Assembly: GCF_900107735.1 (NCBI RefSeq)
Contig: NZ_FNQV01000007.1
Span: 62,001 to 126,000, forward strand
Source of the DNA: Bowdeniella nasicola
GTDB taxonomy: Bacteria; Actinomycetota; Actinomycetes; Actinomycetales; Actinomycetaceae
DNA length: 64,000 bases
Direction: 5' to 3'
Shown: positions 11,101 through 19,204 of the stretch, in pieces
Numbering within the stretch: the first letter of the stretch is position 1
Layout: every line of letters starts with the position of its first letter
Notes under the pieces: generated by a model
What the model was told of the DNA's origin: nothing
Seen by the model: the letters and a program-made list of their open reading frames with translations, nothing else
The model's database searches: none
Program-made: the position numbers and the translations under genes

Positions 11101-11672
11101 GGCGGGAAGACGTCAAGCAGGCCGCCGCGCACCGCGAACTCGCCGCGCCGCTCCACCATGTCCACGCGCGTGTAGGCGGCATCGGCGAGCTGGGTGGCGA
11201 CCTCCTCTAAGTCCGCTTCCTGGCCGACGGCAAGGCGCACCGGCGCAAGCTCGGCGGCGCCCGCGACGACGGGCTGGATGAGCGCGCGCACGGGAATGAT
11301 GACGACGCGCAGCGCCCCCGCGGCGGGGATCGCCGGATCGGGGTGGGCCAGGCGTCGCAGCACGGCCAGGCGCCGCGCGACGGTATCGGGGCGCGGCGAG
11401 AGGCGTTCGTGCGGCAGCGTCTCCCAGGCCGGTAGGACGGCGACGTCGTGCGGCTGCAGGTAGCCCGCGAGCGCCGCCTGCAGCTCATCGGCCTCCCGGC
11501 CCGTCGCCGTGACGATGGCCAGCGGGCGCACGCGCGCTAATTCGGCGAGTAGCGCGGGGCGGATGCCCGGGGTGGCGACGATCTCGGCGATCCCCCGCCC
11601 GGCGGCGCGCTCGATGGGCGCGGCGAAGGAGGAATCGGCAGAAAGTAGCGGCAGGAGGGCGCGAAGATTCAC
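8157..11672 (-). CDS. mfd: Transcription-repair coupling factor Mfd
   Basis: DNA translocase of 1171 residues that releases RNA polymerase stalled at lesions and recruits UvrA. In order: a UvrB-like N-terminal part (about 1-450), a CarD-like RNA polymerase interaction domain ([18 protein letters not shown], about 490-560), the helicase core with Walker A ([15 protein letters not shown]), VDEEQRFGV as motif II and [11 protein letters not shown], then the second RecA domain ([28 protein letters not shown]) and the C-terminal TRCF domain. Start GTG 11672 has no Shine-Dalgarno but a TAGGCT box (11679-11684) six bases upstream, so it may be leaderless as well as co-transcribed with the ABC exporter that ends 9 bases before it. 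Confidence 0.97.
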   Translation of the reverse strand: MNLRALLPLLSADSSFAAPIERAAGRGIAEIVATPGIRPALLAELARVRPLAIVTATGREADELQAALAGYLQPHDVAVLPAWETLPHERLSPRPDTVARRLAVLRRLAHPDPAIPAAGALRVVIIPVRALIQPVVAGAAELAPVRLAVGQEADLEEVATQLADAAYTRVDMVERRGEFAVRGGLLDVFPPTESHPLRIEFFGDEVDEIRVFSVADQRSIEAREFVWAPPAREILLSSRVRARAREAIADFPGAREMLEKIADGIAVEGMESLAGLLVDDMHSVVANLDPDSLLIALDPERLARRVDDLLATTDEFLSAAWTSAAAGGTAPLAVRKASFLTLDETRTAAINRSLGWWEVSALASGASEEHVIDAEAAHRYRGRIDELANDLRTWLHEGRRVVITTDGPGPGRRVAEQLGQAGIAAQFTPELADGVDPGTVHVTLGALTEGYLAPGARVVHLAHADLTGRRRDTAAAGQKMPTKRRKTVDPLALKPGDYVVHDTHGVGRFVELITRSVGAGAKKGMREYVVIEYAPSRRGGPADRLFVPTDSLDQVTKYTGGESPSVNRLGGSDWAKTKSKARKAIREIAAELIRLYAVRTSAKGHAFSPDTPWQRELEEAFPYMETPDQLATIEDVKADMERAVPMDRLICGDVGYGKTEIAVRAAFKAVQDGKQVAVLCPTTLLVQQHFETFSERYGGFPVRVAALSRFQSAAEAKRIKDELKAGTIDVVIGTHRLITGEVYFKDLGLVIVDEEQRFGVEHKEALKQLRANVDVLAMSATPIPRTLEMAVTGIREMSTLATPPEERHPVLTYVGRYEEKQIAAAIRRELLRDGQVFFIHNRVESIDKVAARLKELVPEARIGIGHGKMNETQLEKVIVDFWNREFDVLVCTTIVETGLDISNANTLIVDRADAFGLSQLHQLRGRVGRGRDRAYAYFLYHPEKTLTETAYERLRTIAANTDLGAGMQVAMKDLEIRGAGNLLGGEQSGHIAGVGFDLYVRMVAEAVAAFKGEYSGSKDMKLELPVDAHVPEDYIGHERLRLEAYSKIAAARTREDLDAIAAELTDRYGPIPRVVERLFTVAELREAARAIGLEEAIVQGQMLRVGPLQLKDSQQVRLKRLHPGTHIRLATRQVLIPIPKPKGLGERSMSDDDLLAWVRDLFALLTSIIRG

Positions 11673-11681
11673 GCACCCAGC

Positions 11682-13589
11682 CTAGGTGGGCTCGCCGCCA
11701 AGTGCGAACTGCGTGCGGTACAGGTGCGCGTACAGCCCGCCGGCGGCCAGCAGCTCGCGATGCGTGCCGCGCTCGGCGACGCGCCCGTCGTCGATCACCG
11801 CGATTTCGTCGGCCGCGAGGACGGTGGACAGGCGGTGCGCGATGACGACGGAGGTGCGCCCACTCATCGCCTCATCGAGCGCGCGCTGGACGGCCGCTTC
11901 GGAGGCAGAATCCAGGTGCGCGGTGGCCTCATCGAGCACGACGACGCGGGGGCTGCGCAGCAGCAGGCGGGCGATCGCGACGCGCTGTTTTTCGCCGCCG
12001 GACAAGCGGTGGCCGCGGTCGCCGACGACGGTGTCCAGGCCCTTGGGCAGCGCGCGGATGACGTGCGCGACGTGCGCGGCGTCGAGTGCCTGCCACATGT
12101 CCTCATCGCTCGCGCGCGGCGCGGCGAACGCGAGGTTATCGCGCACCGACTCGTGAAACAGGTGCGCATCTTGGGTCACGACACCGAGCGCCGCGTGCAG
12201 GTCATCGGCGGCCAATTCGCGCACGTCGATGCCGCCGAGGCGCACCGCGCCGTGCTGCGGGTCATACAGCCTCGCTATGAGCGCGGTCAGCGTCGTCTTG
12301 CCGGCCCCCGAGGGCCCGACGAGGGCCAGCATTTTGCCCGGTTCGACGGTGAGGCTGACGTCGCGGATGACGGGCGTCGCCTCGCCCTCGTCGTCGCTGA
12401 CGCGCGCCCCGGAATCGGCGGCGTCCGAGCTCGTTAGCGAGAGGAGCGAGACCTCGGAGGCGCGCGGGTAGGCAAACGTCACCGAATCCAGCTCGACGCC
12501 GATCGGGCCGGCGGGCAGCGCGCGCGGGGTGGCTGGCTCGGCAACCTGCGGCCGCAGGTCCAAAATCTCGAAGACGCGATCGAAGCTCACGAGCGCGCTC
12601 ATGATCTCGACCTGGACGTTCGACAGCGAGGTCAGCGGCCCGTACAGCCGCGTGAGCAGTGCGGCGAAGGCGACGAGCGTACCGACCGAGACGGCGCCGG
12701 TGATCGCCATGATGCCGCCGACCCCGTAGACGAGGGCAGTCGCGAGCGATCCCATGGCGGCGAGCGTCGCGAAGAACACCCGCGCCGTCATCGCCTGCTT
12801 GATACCGATATCGCGCACTGCCGCGGCGCGGGCGCCGTATTCGGCAGCTTCCACGTCGGCCGAGCCGAAGAGCTTGACGAGCAGGGCGCCCGCCACGTTA
12901 AAGCGCTCGGTCATGCGATTGCCGAGGTCGGCGTTCAGCTCCATTCCGCGCCGGCGCAGCGTCGCGAGCCGCCGCCCCACGCTGCGCGCCGGCAGCAGCA
13001 CGATCGGGACGAGGACGAGCGCGAGCAGCGTGATCTGCCAGCTCAGCGCGATCATCGTCGCTAGGACGACGACGAGCGTCACCGCGTTCGACACGGTGCC
13101 CGCGAGCGCGGAGGTGAAGGCCTGCTGGGCGCCCATGACGTCCGAGTTGAGCCGCGTCACGAGGTTGCCGGTGCGCGAGGCGGTGAAAAACGACATGGAC
13201 TGGCGCTGCACGTGGGCGAAGACCTCGCGCCGCAGGTCGTAGATGAGCGATTCGCCGAGGCGCGCGGAAAACCACCGCGAGGCGATCGCAAGGCTCGCTT
13301 CGATGATCGCGACGCCCGCGACGGCCGAGGCCAGCAGCACGACGAGGCGCCGATCGGCGGCGGGCACGGCGTCGTCGATGATCGCGCGCAGCAACAGCGG
13401 GGTCGCGACAGCAGCCAGCGCATCGATCAGGAGCGTGGCGAGGAAGGCAGCGATGAGCCCACGGTAGGGCTGGGCGTAGGCGAGGATGCGCTTGGTCGTG
13501 CCCTTCGGCACGGACGCCCCGCGCACGGACTGGTCTTTTCGAAAACTCGACGCGTACCCGCCCGGGCCGCCCATTGAATGCATCGACAT
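11682..13589 (-). CDS. ABC exporter, fused permease and ATPase
   Basis: Half-transporter of 635 residues of the type I exporter family (MsbA/MdlB-like). Six membrane helices (about 50-330) precede the nucleotide-binding domain: Walker A VGPSGAGKTTLTAL, signature LSGGEKQRVAIARLLL, Walker B VVVLDEAT and switch VIAHRLSTV. There is an unusual Ser/Asp/Glu-rich insertion just before Walker A (about 385-420). The start ATG 13589 has GGAG nearby and a Gly-rich tail (MHSMGGPGGY). It lies between pth and mfd, an insertion relative to the mycobacterial order. The substrate cannot be deduced. With no second half-transporter next to it, a homodimer is the simplest reading. Confidence 0.92.
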   Translation of the reverse strand: MSMHSMGGPGGYASSFRKDQSVRGASVPKGTTKRILAYAQPYRGLIAAFLATLLIDALAAVATPLLLRAIIDDAVPAADRRLVVLLASAVAGVAIIEASLAIASRWFSARLGESLIYDLRREVFAHVQRQSMSFFTASRTGNLVTRLNSDVMGAQQAFTSALAGTVSNAVTLVVVLATMIALSWQITLLALVLVPIVLLPARSVGRRLATLRRRGMELNADLGNRMTERFNVAGALLVKLFGSADVEAAEYGARAAAVRDIGIKQAMTARVFFATLAAMGSLATALVYGVGGIMAITGAVSVGTLVAFAALLTRLYGPLTSLSNVQVEIMSALVSFDRVFEILDLRPQVAEPATPRALPAGPIGVELDSVTFAYPRASEVSLLSLTSSDAADSGARVSDDEGEATPVIRDVSLTVEPGKMLALVGPSGAGKTTLTALIARLYDPQHGAVRLGGIDVRELAADDLHAALGVVTQDAHLFHESVRDNLAFAAPRASDEDMWQALDAAHVAHVIRALPKGLDTVVGDRGHRLSGGEKQRVAIARLLLRSPRVVVLDEATAHLDSASEAAVQRALDEAMSGRTSVVIAHRLSTVLAADEIAVIDDGRVAERGTHRELLAAGGLYAHLYRTQFALGGEPT

Positions 13590-13609
13590 GCTCGCTCCGT
13601 TACCTCTCG

Positions 13610-14242
13610 CTAACCCGCGGTGTTCGCCTCGCCTTGCGCGCGCTCAAAGCCGCGCTGGGCAACGTCTTCGACGACGTCGGCGGCCTGCGTGATCGTCACG
13701 GCCCACTCGCCGCGGTCGGCCGCCGGGAAGTCCTGCAGCACGTAGGCGGCCGGATCCATCCGGCCGGGCGGGCGCCCCACCCCGATGCGTAGCCGGGCAT
13801 AGTCGCGCATACCAAGGTGCTGCGTGATCGATTTCAGGCCGTTGTGCCCGCCCTCGCCGCCGCCGCGCTTGAGCCGCAGCGTGTGCTCCGGCAGGTCGAG
13901 CTCGTCGTGCACCACGAGCACCCGCTCGGGCGCAATCGAGAAGAAGTCGGCGAGCGCGCGCACCGCCTGCCCGGAGACGTTCATATAGGTATCCGTGATC
14001 GCGAGGATCGCCCGCGGCCCGGGCACCCCGCCCGGCCCGATGCCGAGCCGCACCTCAGCCACTTTCGCGCCCGAGCGGTGGCGCGCGAGCCGCCCGCCGC
14101 TGCGATGCAGCAGCTCGCCGATCACCATGTAGCCGGCGTTGTGCCGGTTGTAGACGTATTTTTGCCCCGGGTTGCCGAGCCCCACAATGAGCCACGGCCC
14201 CGCACGGCCCGCCGTCTCGCTGCCGCGCGTCGCATCCGCCAT
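13610..14242 (-). CDS. pth: Peptidyl-tRNA hydrolase
   Basis: Cleaves peptidyl-tRNA released from ribosomes, recycling tRNA; 210 residues. Signature motifs are LIVGLGNPGQKY (Asn of the active site), NRHNAGYMV (catalytic His), VHDELDLP (Asp) and GGHNGLKSI. The ATG at 14242 is preferred over an in-frame upstream ATG at 14296 because AAAGGTGAGG precedes it and the family begins about ten residues before the first strand. Next to rplY on the same strand, as in M. tuberculosis Rv1014c-Rv1015c, it probably shares a transcript with it. Confidence 0.95.
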   Translation of the reverse strand: MADATRGSETAGRAGPWLIVGLGNPGQKYVYNRHNAGYMVIGELLHRSGGRLARHRSGAKVAEVRLGIGPGGVPGPRAILAITDTYMNVSGQAVRALADFFSIAPERVLVVHDELDLPEHTLRLKRGGGEGGHNGLKSITQHLGMRDYARLRIGVGRPPGRMDPAAYVLQDFPAADRGEWAVTITQAADVVEDVAQRGFERAQGEANTAG

Positions 14243-14329
14243 CTCGCCCTCACCTTTCTCGCCGCTCGAACCATACGCCAAGCGGCGCCCACGCATGAAG
14301 CGCAGACGCCGCCTGACACGTTCGCGGGA

Positions 14330-14983
14330 TTAGCCCTCGGCGCCGTCCTCGGCGTCCTCGGAGCCTTCCTCGGCCGCGGCATCGCCCGCGTCCTCGCCCT
14401 CGGCGCCCTCGTCCTCAGCGGCGGGCGTCTCAAGGTCGGACTCGTCGATCCGCGGAATCTCCACGATGACGATCGGCTGATCAACCTCGTAGTCGGCCTC
14501 GACGTCATCGGGCAGCGTAAGATCCTCAAATCGCACAACAGTGCCGTCCTCGAGCCCCTCGACGGAGACCTCGATGACCTCGGGAATGTCGATCACGGGC
14601 GCGGTGACCGTCATCGAGACCATCTCCACGAGCGTGATGGTGCCGGGCGCGGACTCGCCGGTGATCGTGACGGGCACGTCAACCTGGACCTTCTGGTCGC
14701 GCGTCACCATGACGAGGTCGATGTGCTCGATGGTGCGCTTGACGGCGTTGCGCTGAATGTCCTTGACCAGCGCGAGGGACTTGCCGCCGTCGTAGGTGAC
14801 GTTGATGAGGGCGTTGACGTTGTCCTTGATGATGAGGAACGTGTCGTGCCCCGGCAGCGTCAGGTGGATGGGGTCATCGCCCTTGGCGTAAAGGACGGCG
14901 GGAATCAGATCGTCGCGGCGGATGCGGCGGGCAGCGCCCTTACCGAAATCCGTGCGGAGCTGAGCGTTGAGCTGTTCAGGCAT
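14330..14983 (-). CDS. rplY: 50S ribosomal protein L25/Ctc
   Basis: Binds 5S rRNA in the large subunit; 217 residues, the long CTC form with an N-terminal L25 domain (LRTDFGKGAARRIRRDDLIPAVLYAKG), a TL5-type beta domain, and an acidic Ala/Glu/Asp tail from about 185 onward. AGGAG lies five bases before the ATG at 14983. A perfect 7-bp hairpin (15003-15019) lies immediately upstream of that ribosome site in an unusually long leader. The rplY-pth pair and its position downstream of prs are conserved in actinobacteria. Confidence 0.95.
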   Translation of the reverse strand: MPEQLNAQLRTDFGKGAARRIRRDDLIPAVLYAKGDDPIHLTLPGHDTFLIIKDNVNALINVTYDGGKSLALVKDIQRNAVKRTIEHIDLVMVTRDQKVQVDVPVTITGESAPGTITLVEMVSMTVTAPVIDIPEVIEVSVEGLEDGTVVRFEDLTLPDDVEADYEVDQPIVIVEIPRIDESDLETPAAEDEGAEGEDAGDAAAEEGSEDAEDGAEG

Positions 14984-15002
14984 GAGCTCTCCTAATGGTC
15001 GG

Positions 15003-15019
15003 GCGTGAGCATCTCACGC
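15003..15019 (-). other. Perfect hairpin just upstream of the rplY ribosome site
   Basis: GCGTGAG (15003-15009) and CTCACGC (15013-15019) form a 7-bp stem with a 3-base loop, about 10 bases upstream of the rplY Shine-Dalgarno. It could be the end of the prs transcript or an element of the rplY leader. A possible promoter on the minus strand (TTGCGC near 15195 and CATAGA near 15170) would give a leader of roughly 175 bases; this is weak. Confidence 0.35.
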
Positions 15020-15197
15020 GGTTGTGCGGTGCAGCGCACCCACCGGGGCGCGCCGGCCTCTGGGGCGACCATGTCCCAGCGGAGCGCTAACAACCTGGCC
15101 GCGTCGATAACGGAGTGCGCTGCAGGCCGGGGCCCGCGCGCCTCCCTCGCCGAGGCAACGGCATCTATGCTAGCCGATCACTCGCCCGCGCAACACC

Positions 15198-16178
15198 CTA
15201 GGCGTTGCCGTCAAACAGCGATGTGACGGACCCGTCGTCGAAGACCTCGCGGATCGCGCGCGCGAGCAGCGGCGCAATCGGCAGTACCGTCAGCTGCGGG
15301 AAGCGCTTTTCGGGCTCGATCGGCAGCGTGTCGGTCACGATGATCTCGCGCGCCCCGGATTCGGACAGCCGCTGGGCCGCCGGATCGGACAGCGCGCCAT
15401 GCGTGGCCGCGACGATGACGTCCTTCGCGCCTTCGTTCAGCAGTACCCGCACGGCCTCGGCGATCGTGCCGCCGGTGTCGATGAGGTCGTCGACGAGCAC
15501 GCACGTGCGCCCCTCAACATCGCCGACGACGCGGTTGGCGACGGCCTGGTTCGGGCGCGAGACGTCGCGCGTTTTGTGCACGAAGGCGAGCGGTCCCCCG
15601 CCGAGTTTGGCGGCCCACATTTCGGCGACGCGGATGCGCCCGGCGTCCGGGGAGACGACGGTGCAGTTGTTCGTATCGATGCGGGTGCGCACGTAGTCCG
15701 TCAGGATCGGCATCGCCCACAGGTGGTCGACGGGCCCGTTGAAGAAGCCCTGCGTCTGCGCGGCGTGCAGGTCCACGCTCATGATGCGATCGGCGCCCGC
15801 GGTTTCGAACAGGTCGGCCACCAGCCGCGCGGAGATCGGTTCGCGCCCGCGGTGCTTTTTGTCCTGGCGCGCATACGGGTAGCACGGCGCCACGACGGTG
15901 ATGCGCTTGGCCGAGGCGCGCTTCAGCGCGTCGACCATGATGAGCTGCTCCATGAGCCAGGTGTTGATCGGAGCCGTGTGCGACTGCAGGACGAACGCGT
16001 CCGCGCCGCGCACCGACTCGGAAAACCGCACGTAAATCTCGCCGTTAGCAAAGTCGTAGACCGTCGAGGGCAGGACTTCGATACCTAGCTCTTGCGCCAC
16101 CTCGGTCGCGAGCTGCGGATGCGCCCGCCCGGAGATAAGAACGAGGTGCTTCTCGCCCTGCGTGTGGATACCGGTCAT
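15198..16178 (-). CDS. prs: Ribose-phosphate pyrophosphokinase
   Basis: Makes PRPP from ribose 5-phosphate and ATP for purine, pyrimidine, His and Trp synthesis; 326 residues. Landmarks are SGRAHPQLATEVA, the catalytic region PYARQDKKHRGREPIS, MSVDLHAAQTQGFF, VVSPDAGRIRVAE and the PRPP loop CVLVDDLIDTGGT. It begins 12 bases after the stop of the glmU-like gene, whose TAG overlaps the AGGAG of prs, so the two are tightly coupled. This is the conserved glmU-prs pair of actinobacteria. Nothing abnormal is visible. Confidence 0.97.
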   Translation of the reverse strand: MTGIHTQGEKHLVLISGRAHPQLATEVAQELGIEVLPSTVYDFANGEIYVRFSESVRGADAFVLQSHTAPINTWLMEQLIMVDALKRASAKRITVVAPCYPYARQDKKHRGREPISARLVADLFETAGADRIMSVDLHAAQTQGFFNGPVDHLWAMPILTDYVRTRIDTNNCTVVSPDAGRIRVAEMWAAKLGGGPLAFVHKTRDVSRPNQAVANRVVGDVEGRTCVLVDDLIDTGGTIAEAVRVLLNEGAKDVIVAATHGALSDPAAQRLSESGAREIIVTDTLPIEPEKRFPQLTVLPIAPLLARAIREVFDDGSVTSLFDGNA

Positions 16179-16190
16179 GATCCTTGGCTC

Positions 16191-17306
16191 CTAACCTTCG
16201 CGCGTTGCGGCGTCGATGCTGGTGATATCGGAAAACGGATGGATGCGTTCGCCATCAAGGACGCGGGAGTCCGGCCCGAGGTGGACGAAGGGCCCGACGT
16301 GGGCGCCCGTACCTACCATGGCAAGATTTGCGTGCGTGCGAATGATTTTCGCCTCCGCACCGACCTCGCAGTTGGCGATCGTCGTGTCCGGGCCGATCTG
16401 CACGCCGTCGCCGATTGTCGTCGCGCCCAGCACCTGGCAGCCCGGGTGGATGGTGACGTCGGTGCCGAAGGAGACGTCGACGTCGATCCACGTGGAGCCC
16501 GGGTCGATGATCGTCACGCCCGCGCGCATCCACTTGGTCATCGTGCGCCGGTTGAGTTCGGCGCCGAGCTGCGCCAGCTGGGAGCGGTCATTCGCGCCCT
16601 CGGCCGTCGCGGGATCGGAAAGCACATGCGCCCCGACGCGCTTGCCGCGCGCCACCGCGATCGCGATGACGTCCGTCAAATACACCTCGCCCTGGGCGTT
16701 ATCCTGGCCGACGTCGGAAAGGGCGTCGGCCAGCAGCTGGGAGTCAAAAACGTAGGTCGCCGTGTTGACCTCGTCGATCGCACGCTCGGCCTCGCTCGCG
16801 TCCTTTTCCTCGACGATGGCGCGCACCGAACCAGCCTCCGTGCGCACGATCCGGCCGTAGCCGCGCGGATTTCGCACCCGGGCGGATAGCACCGTGATGT
16901 CGTTGCCGCTGGTCGCATGCGCCTCGGCCAGCCCGGCCAGTTCCTCGCCATCGAGCAGCGGCGTATCGCCCGCCGTCACGAGCACCGGCCCGCTCAGCTC
17001 ACCGAGCGCCTCAAGCGCGCACTGCACCGCGCGTCCCGTGCCGGGAATATCGTCCTGATCGGCGATGACGAGCTCCGGATCCACGGCCAGCGCATGGTCG
17101 ACGACAGCATCGCGCTGATGCCTCACGACGACGCAGACCCGCTGCGGATGGAGCGAGCGCGCGGCGCTGATGGCGTGCCCGAGCAGGCTCCTGCCCGCCA
17201 CCGTATGCAGCACCTTCGGCGTGACAGATTTCATGCGGGTACCGGCCCCCGCGGCTAGGACGATGACGGCAGATAACGTCGTTGGGGTGGCCTCGTTCGC
17301 GCTCAC
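16191..17306 (-). CDS. glmU: GlmU-like uridylyltransferase lacking the acetyltransferase active site
   Basis: The N-terminal ~230 residues are a complete UDP-GlcNAc pyrophosphorylase: LAAGAGTRMKSVTPKVL, GDTPLLDGEEL, YGRIVR and DVIAIAVARG. A left-handed beta-helix begins with hexapeptide repeats but stops after about seven coils (GPFVHLGPDSRVLDG, then IHPFSDITSIDAATREG). Full GlmU proteins have 450-495 residues; this one has 371. The region that carries the acetyltransferase lysine, histidine and tyrosine in E. coli GlmU is absent. The ending is a clean TAG overlapping the prs ribosome site, with no remnant of the missing part, so this looks like natural truncation and not a frameshift. GlcN-1-P acetylation would need another enzyme. 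Start GTG 17306 is tentative because its AAGGAG is about 13 bases away. Confidence 0.9.
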   Translation of the reverse strand: MSANEATPTTLSAVIVLAAGAGTRMKSVTPKVLHTVAGRSLLGHAISAARSLHPQRVCVVVRHQRDAVVDHALAVDPELVIADQDDIPGTGRAVQCALEALGELSGPVLVTAGDTPLLDGEELAGLAEAHATSGNDITVLSARVRNPRGYGRIVRTEAGSVRAIVEEKDASEAERAIDEVNTATYVFDSQLLADALSDVGQDNAQGEVYLTDVIAIAVARGKRVGAHVLSDPATAEGANDRSQLAQLGAELNRRTMTKWMRAGVTIIDPGSTWIDVDVSFGTDVTIHPGCQVLGATTIGDGVQIGPDTTIANCEVGAEAKIIRTHANLAMVGTGAHVGPFVHLGPDSRVLDGERIHPFSDITSIDAATREG

Positions 17307-17397
17307 GAGCTCTCGTGCTCCTTAGGGGTGCGACTGGCGATTTCTCGCCCTATTTCCTCACCAGGTTACCGCCCGATTGCGCCCCCGGCAGGAAAAG

Positions 17398-17469
17398 CTC
17401 CGCCCCCAGGATTCGAACCCGGACTTCAAGGCACCAAAGGCCTGCGTGCTGCCATTACACAAGGGCGGA
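17398..17469 (-). tRNA. tRNA-Gln (anticodon TTG)
   Basis: Acceptor TCCGCCC at the 5' end (17469 downward) pairs with GGGCGGA before discriminator G at 17398. The T arm contains GGTTCGAATCC, the D arm has AATGGCAGCA, and the anticodon loop reads CTTTGGT with anticodon TTG (Gln CAA). One anticodon-stem pair is mismatched. CCA is not encoded. A tRNA-Gln beside glmU is also found in mycobacteria, which supports the call. Confidence 0.93.
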
Positions 17470-17507
17470 AAGAACCGTTTGCAGTCTACCTCAGGCATGA
17501 TGGTGGT

Positions 17508-18143
17508 GTGGCAACCGAGAAAACCCCCGCACCCCGCGCCCGTATGACCGGCACCCAGCGCCGCGAACAGCTCATCACCGTGGGGCGCAAGCTCTTTGCC
17601 AAGCGGGGTTTTGACGGCACGAGCGTCGAGGAGCTCGCCGCCGCCGCCAAGGTTTCCAAGCCCGTCATCTACGAGCACTTTGGCGGAAAAGAAGGAATGT
17701 ACGCCGTCATCGTCGACCGCGAAGTCCAAAAGCTCACCTCCGCCATTTCTGATTCCCTGTCCGACGGCGGCCATCCGCGCGCGATCGTCGAACGCACCTC
17801 CCTCGCCCTGCTGGAATACATTGAGACGAATTCCGACGGCTTCCGCATCCTCGTGCGCGACTCACCTGTGACCCAATCCACCGGGACGTTTTCCTCGCTT
17901 ATTGGCGACGTCGCCGTCCAGGTCGAACACCTCCTCGCCGCCCAGTTCAAGGCCCGCGGCCTCAACCCCTCCATGGCCCCGCTGTACGCCCAAATGCTTG
18001 TCGGCATGATCGCCCTGACCGGCCAGTGGTGGCTCGAGGCCCGCAAACCCAAGCGCACCGACGTCGCCGCCCATCTCATCAACCTCGCCTGGAACGGACT
18101 GCAGGGCCTGGAAAAGGACCCGACGCTCAGCCACACGTCCTAA
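17508..18143 (+). CDS. TetR-family regulator (Rv1019 type)
   Basis: DNA-binding repressor of 211 residues. The N-terminal helix-turn-helix spans about 20-65 (RREQLITVGRKLFAKRGFDG, then VSKPVIYEHFGGKEGMY); the C-terminal ligand/dimer domain is all helical. The start is taken as GTG 17508: there is no Shine-Dalgarno, but a CATGAT -10-like box lies six bases upstream (17496-17501), fitting a leaderless mRNA. It diverges from the tRNA/glmU/prs unit exactly as Rv1019 does in M. tuberculosis. Its target is unknown; a TGTAC-N10-GTACA palindrome ahead of the next ABC operon is a candidate. Confidence 0.9.
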   Translation: MATEKTPAPRARMTGTQRREQLITVGRKLFAKRGFDGTSVEELAAAAKVSKPVIYEHFGGKEGMYAVIVDREVQKLTSAISDSLSDGGHPRAIVERTSLALLEYIETNSDGFRILVRDSPVTQSTGTFSSLIGDVAVQVEHLLAAQFKARGLNPSMAPLYAQMLVGMIALTGQWWLEARKPKRTDVAAHLINLAWNGLQGLEKDPTLSHTS

Positions 18144-18211
18144 CCGCCACCACGAGCCCGGCCGGGCCCTCCACTGTCCTACAAGTGTCCATCATTGACC
18201 CCGCAATGCGC

Positions 18212-18231
18212 TGTACTGTGTTGCCCGTACA
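18212..18231 (+). promoter_or_regulatory. TGTAC-N10-GTACA palindrome, candidate TetR operator
   Basis: TGTAC at 18212-18216 and GTACA at 18227-18231 form a perfect inverted repeat 19 bases before the ABC ATPase start. A TTGACC (18195-18200) upstream could be a -35 element, in which case the palindrome covers the -10 region. Assignment to the neighbouring TetR protein is inference from position only. Confidence 0.35.
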
Positions 18232-18250
18232 CCAAACGTAGGAGGGCCTG

Positions 18251-19204
18251 ATGACAGATCTTGTCATCTCCGGACTGAAGAAGAAGTTCGGGACTCTGCA
18301 AGCACTCGACGATATGTCGTTCACCGTCCACGGTGGTGAGATCTTTGGTTTCGTCGGATCAAACGGCGCCGGCAAGAGCACCACGATGCGCATTGCGCTA
18401 GGAGTGCTATCTGCCGACGAGGGTGAAGTCACGCTCGGCGGCAAGCCGCTCGATCTGGCCGCGCGCCGCCGGGTTGGCTACATGCCGGAAGAGCGCGGGC
18501 TCTATCCGAAAATGAAGGTCGGCGAGCAGCTCATCTATTTGGCGCGACTTCATGGCCTCAGCCAGGAAGAAGCCAAGGACGCGATGGAGCGCTGGACTGA
18601 TCGTCTGGGAATCGCGGCTCGACGAGATGACGATGTGCAAAAGCTTTCCCTGGGTAATCAGCAGCGTGTGCAGCTCGCTGCGGCGCTCGTCCACGATCCC
18701 GAAGTTCTGATCCTCGACGAACCGTTTTCAGGTCTAGACCCCGTTGCCGTCAACGTCATGAGCTCCGTCCTCGTTGAACGAGCTAAGGCCGGCGTTCCGG
18801 TCGTCTTCTCCTCCCACCAGCTCGACCTCGTGGAGCGGCTGTGCGACCGCGTCGGAATCGTTCGCAACGGTCAAATGATCGCCGAGGGAACGATCGACGA
18901 GCTTCGTTCGACCCCTCGCACCCTGATCGATGTCACCGTCGCCGACGATTCGACAGGTTCGTGGGCGCTGCCCCTCAAGTCCCACCCGAGCGTCGAGATC
19001 GAAGGGCAAGAAGGGTTTACGACGCGAGTCTCAATCCCGACGGGTGATGCAAGTGCTCGCTCGGCCGTCGTTGACGCAGCAGCTCGCACCGGCAACCTCA
19101 CCCAGTTCAGAGATCACCACCGCAGCCTTGCTGAACTTTTCCAGAACGTGGTGGTTACTGAGGACCCAGCCGAATCTGATGACGCAAAGGAGGCAGCAAA
19201 ATGA
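18251..19204 (+). CDS. ABC transporter ATPase, NatA-like
   Basis: Nucleotide-binding subunit of 317 residues for the ABC-2 permease that follows. Walker A GSNGAGKSTTMRIALG, Q-loop region YMPEERGLYPKMK, signature SLGNQQRVQLAAAL (N in place of the usual G-G), Walker B VLILDEPFSGLDP and switch FSSHQLDLVERL. The C-terminal DUF4162-type domain spans about 220-300. GGAGG is six bases before ATG 18251. The stop codon overlaps the permease start (ATGA), showing translational coupling. Family members export Na+, drugs or peptides; the substrate is not visible here. Confidence 0.93.
   Translation: MTDLVISGLKKKFGTLQALDDMSFTVHGGEIFGFVGSNGAGKSTTMRIALGVLSADEGEVTLGGKPLDLAARRRVGYMPEERGLYPKMKVGEQLIYLARLHGLSQEEAKDAMERWTDRLGIAARRDDDVQKLSLGNQQRVQLAAALVHDPEVLILDEPFSGLDPVAVNVMSSVLVERAKAGVPVVFSSHQLDLVERLCDRVGIVRNGQMIAEGTIDELRSTPRTLIDVTVADDSTGSWALPLKSHPSVEIEGQEGFTTRVSIPTGDASARSAVVDAAARTGNLTQFRDHHRSLAELFQNVVVTEDPAESDDAKEAAK

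Noticed and set aside
16178-16200. Frameshift as the cause of the short GlmU
   Set aside because: The stop overlaps the prs ribosome site, and no beta-helix coding remnant exists in any frame before prs.
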